Shown in pieces: positions 14,713 through 14,968 of a DNA stretch of 14,968 nt; positions within the stretch are counted from its first letter, which is position 1; each line of letters begins with the position of its first letter. Where the stretch lies: contig MU646310.1 in assembly GCA_026770585.1 (NCBI GenBank), forward strand, positions 450,087 through 465,054, written 5' to 3'. The translations under genes and the position numbers were made by a program. The DNA comes from Baffinella frigidus. Lineage: Eukaryota > Cryptophyceae > Cryptomonadales > Baffinellaceae. Under the pieces are notes generated by a model. It was not told where the DNA came from and ran no database searches. It saw nothing but the letters and a program-made list of their open reading frames with translations.

Positions 14713-14760
14713 AAGGGTTGACACTTAGGGTCGGTGTACGCGGCGAGTTTTGAGACCGAA

Positions 14761-14900
14761 TTCCTCTATTCCTCTATTCTTCTGGTACAAATTTTACAAT
14801 GAGCACTTGTATGATGTGTTTTTTTGGTGAATAGAGGGAACAAAAATCTGGTCCCGCTATTCGTTGAGATTTTTGGTCTGTACTCTATTCCCTCTATTCT
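14761..14900. repeat. Inverted repeat built on CCTCTATTC
   Basis: GAATAGAGGGA (about 14829-14839) pairs with TCCCTCTATTC (about 14889-14899), and inside it CAAAAATCT pairs with AGATTTTTG. An extra direct copy of TTCCTCTATTCCTCTATTC lies at 14761-14779. It is the last structure before the window ends; the final 70 bases show nothing further. Confidence 0.6.
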
Positions 14901-14968
14901 GCTACTTTTCACTCAACTGTGTGTGTTTATGCAAAACTTCTTTCTGCCGACCGCCTTAACTTTTGGAA

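Overview
The window looks like a repeat-rich, accessory-type stretch of a nuclear genome from a eukaryotic alga. Three things point this way: one intron-containing microbial-rhodopsin gene, plant/alga-type (TTTAGGG) telomeric repeats inside the sequence, and a dense population of short palindromic MITE-like elements. The closest remembered relative of the rhodopsin is the Guillardia theta proton pump GtR3. Translations of the repeats (for example MSEVPLY and TSLIRNR) resemble junk peptides I associate with draft cryptophyte genomes. A cryptophyte is therefore my best guess. It rests on memory, not on a search.

Layout. 1-182: a 24-bp minisatellite ending in a G12 run. 255-3660: a field of foldback and MITE-like elements (families A, D and E and a 150-bp near-perfect hairpin) with no convincing gene. 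3809-4200 (minus): a candidate two-exon small gene of unknown function. 4313-5747 (plus): a three-exon rhodopsin of 255 residues with all the key residues of a light-driven outward proton pump; its start codon lies 112 bp from that of the candidate gene, in divergent orientation. 5954-7783: a nested cluster of a second and third family of palindromic elements (B and C) plus an AT-rich direct-repeat tract. 8365-11341: degenerate telomeric repeats, first G-rich (TTTAGGG), then after a 69-bp junction C-rich (CCCTAAA). This is the head-to-head orientation expected of a telomere-telomere fusion or an inverted duplication. A 394-bp non-telomeric island with short inverted ends interrupts the G-rich arm. 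11349-14968: a foldback, a G-rich minisatellite, another family-A element, GC-rich sequence without a recognisable gene, and several copies of a dispersed repeat (family F), ending in an inverted repeat.

Only the rhodopsin is a confident gene. It should act alone as a retinal-binding membrane proton pump, and nothing else here belongs to an obvious pathway with it. No retinal-biosynthesis gene, rRNA, recognisable tRNA, transposase or CRISPR array was seen. Most other open frames are chance frames in GC-rich or tandemly repeated DNA. The main interest is structural: the head-to-head telomeric arrays, and the element families that share one palindromic core but carry different ends and insert into one another.
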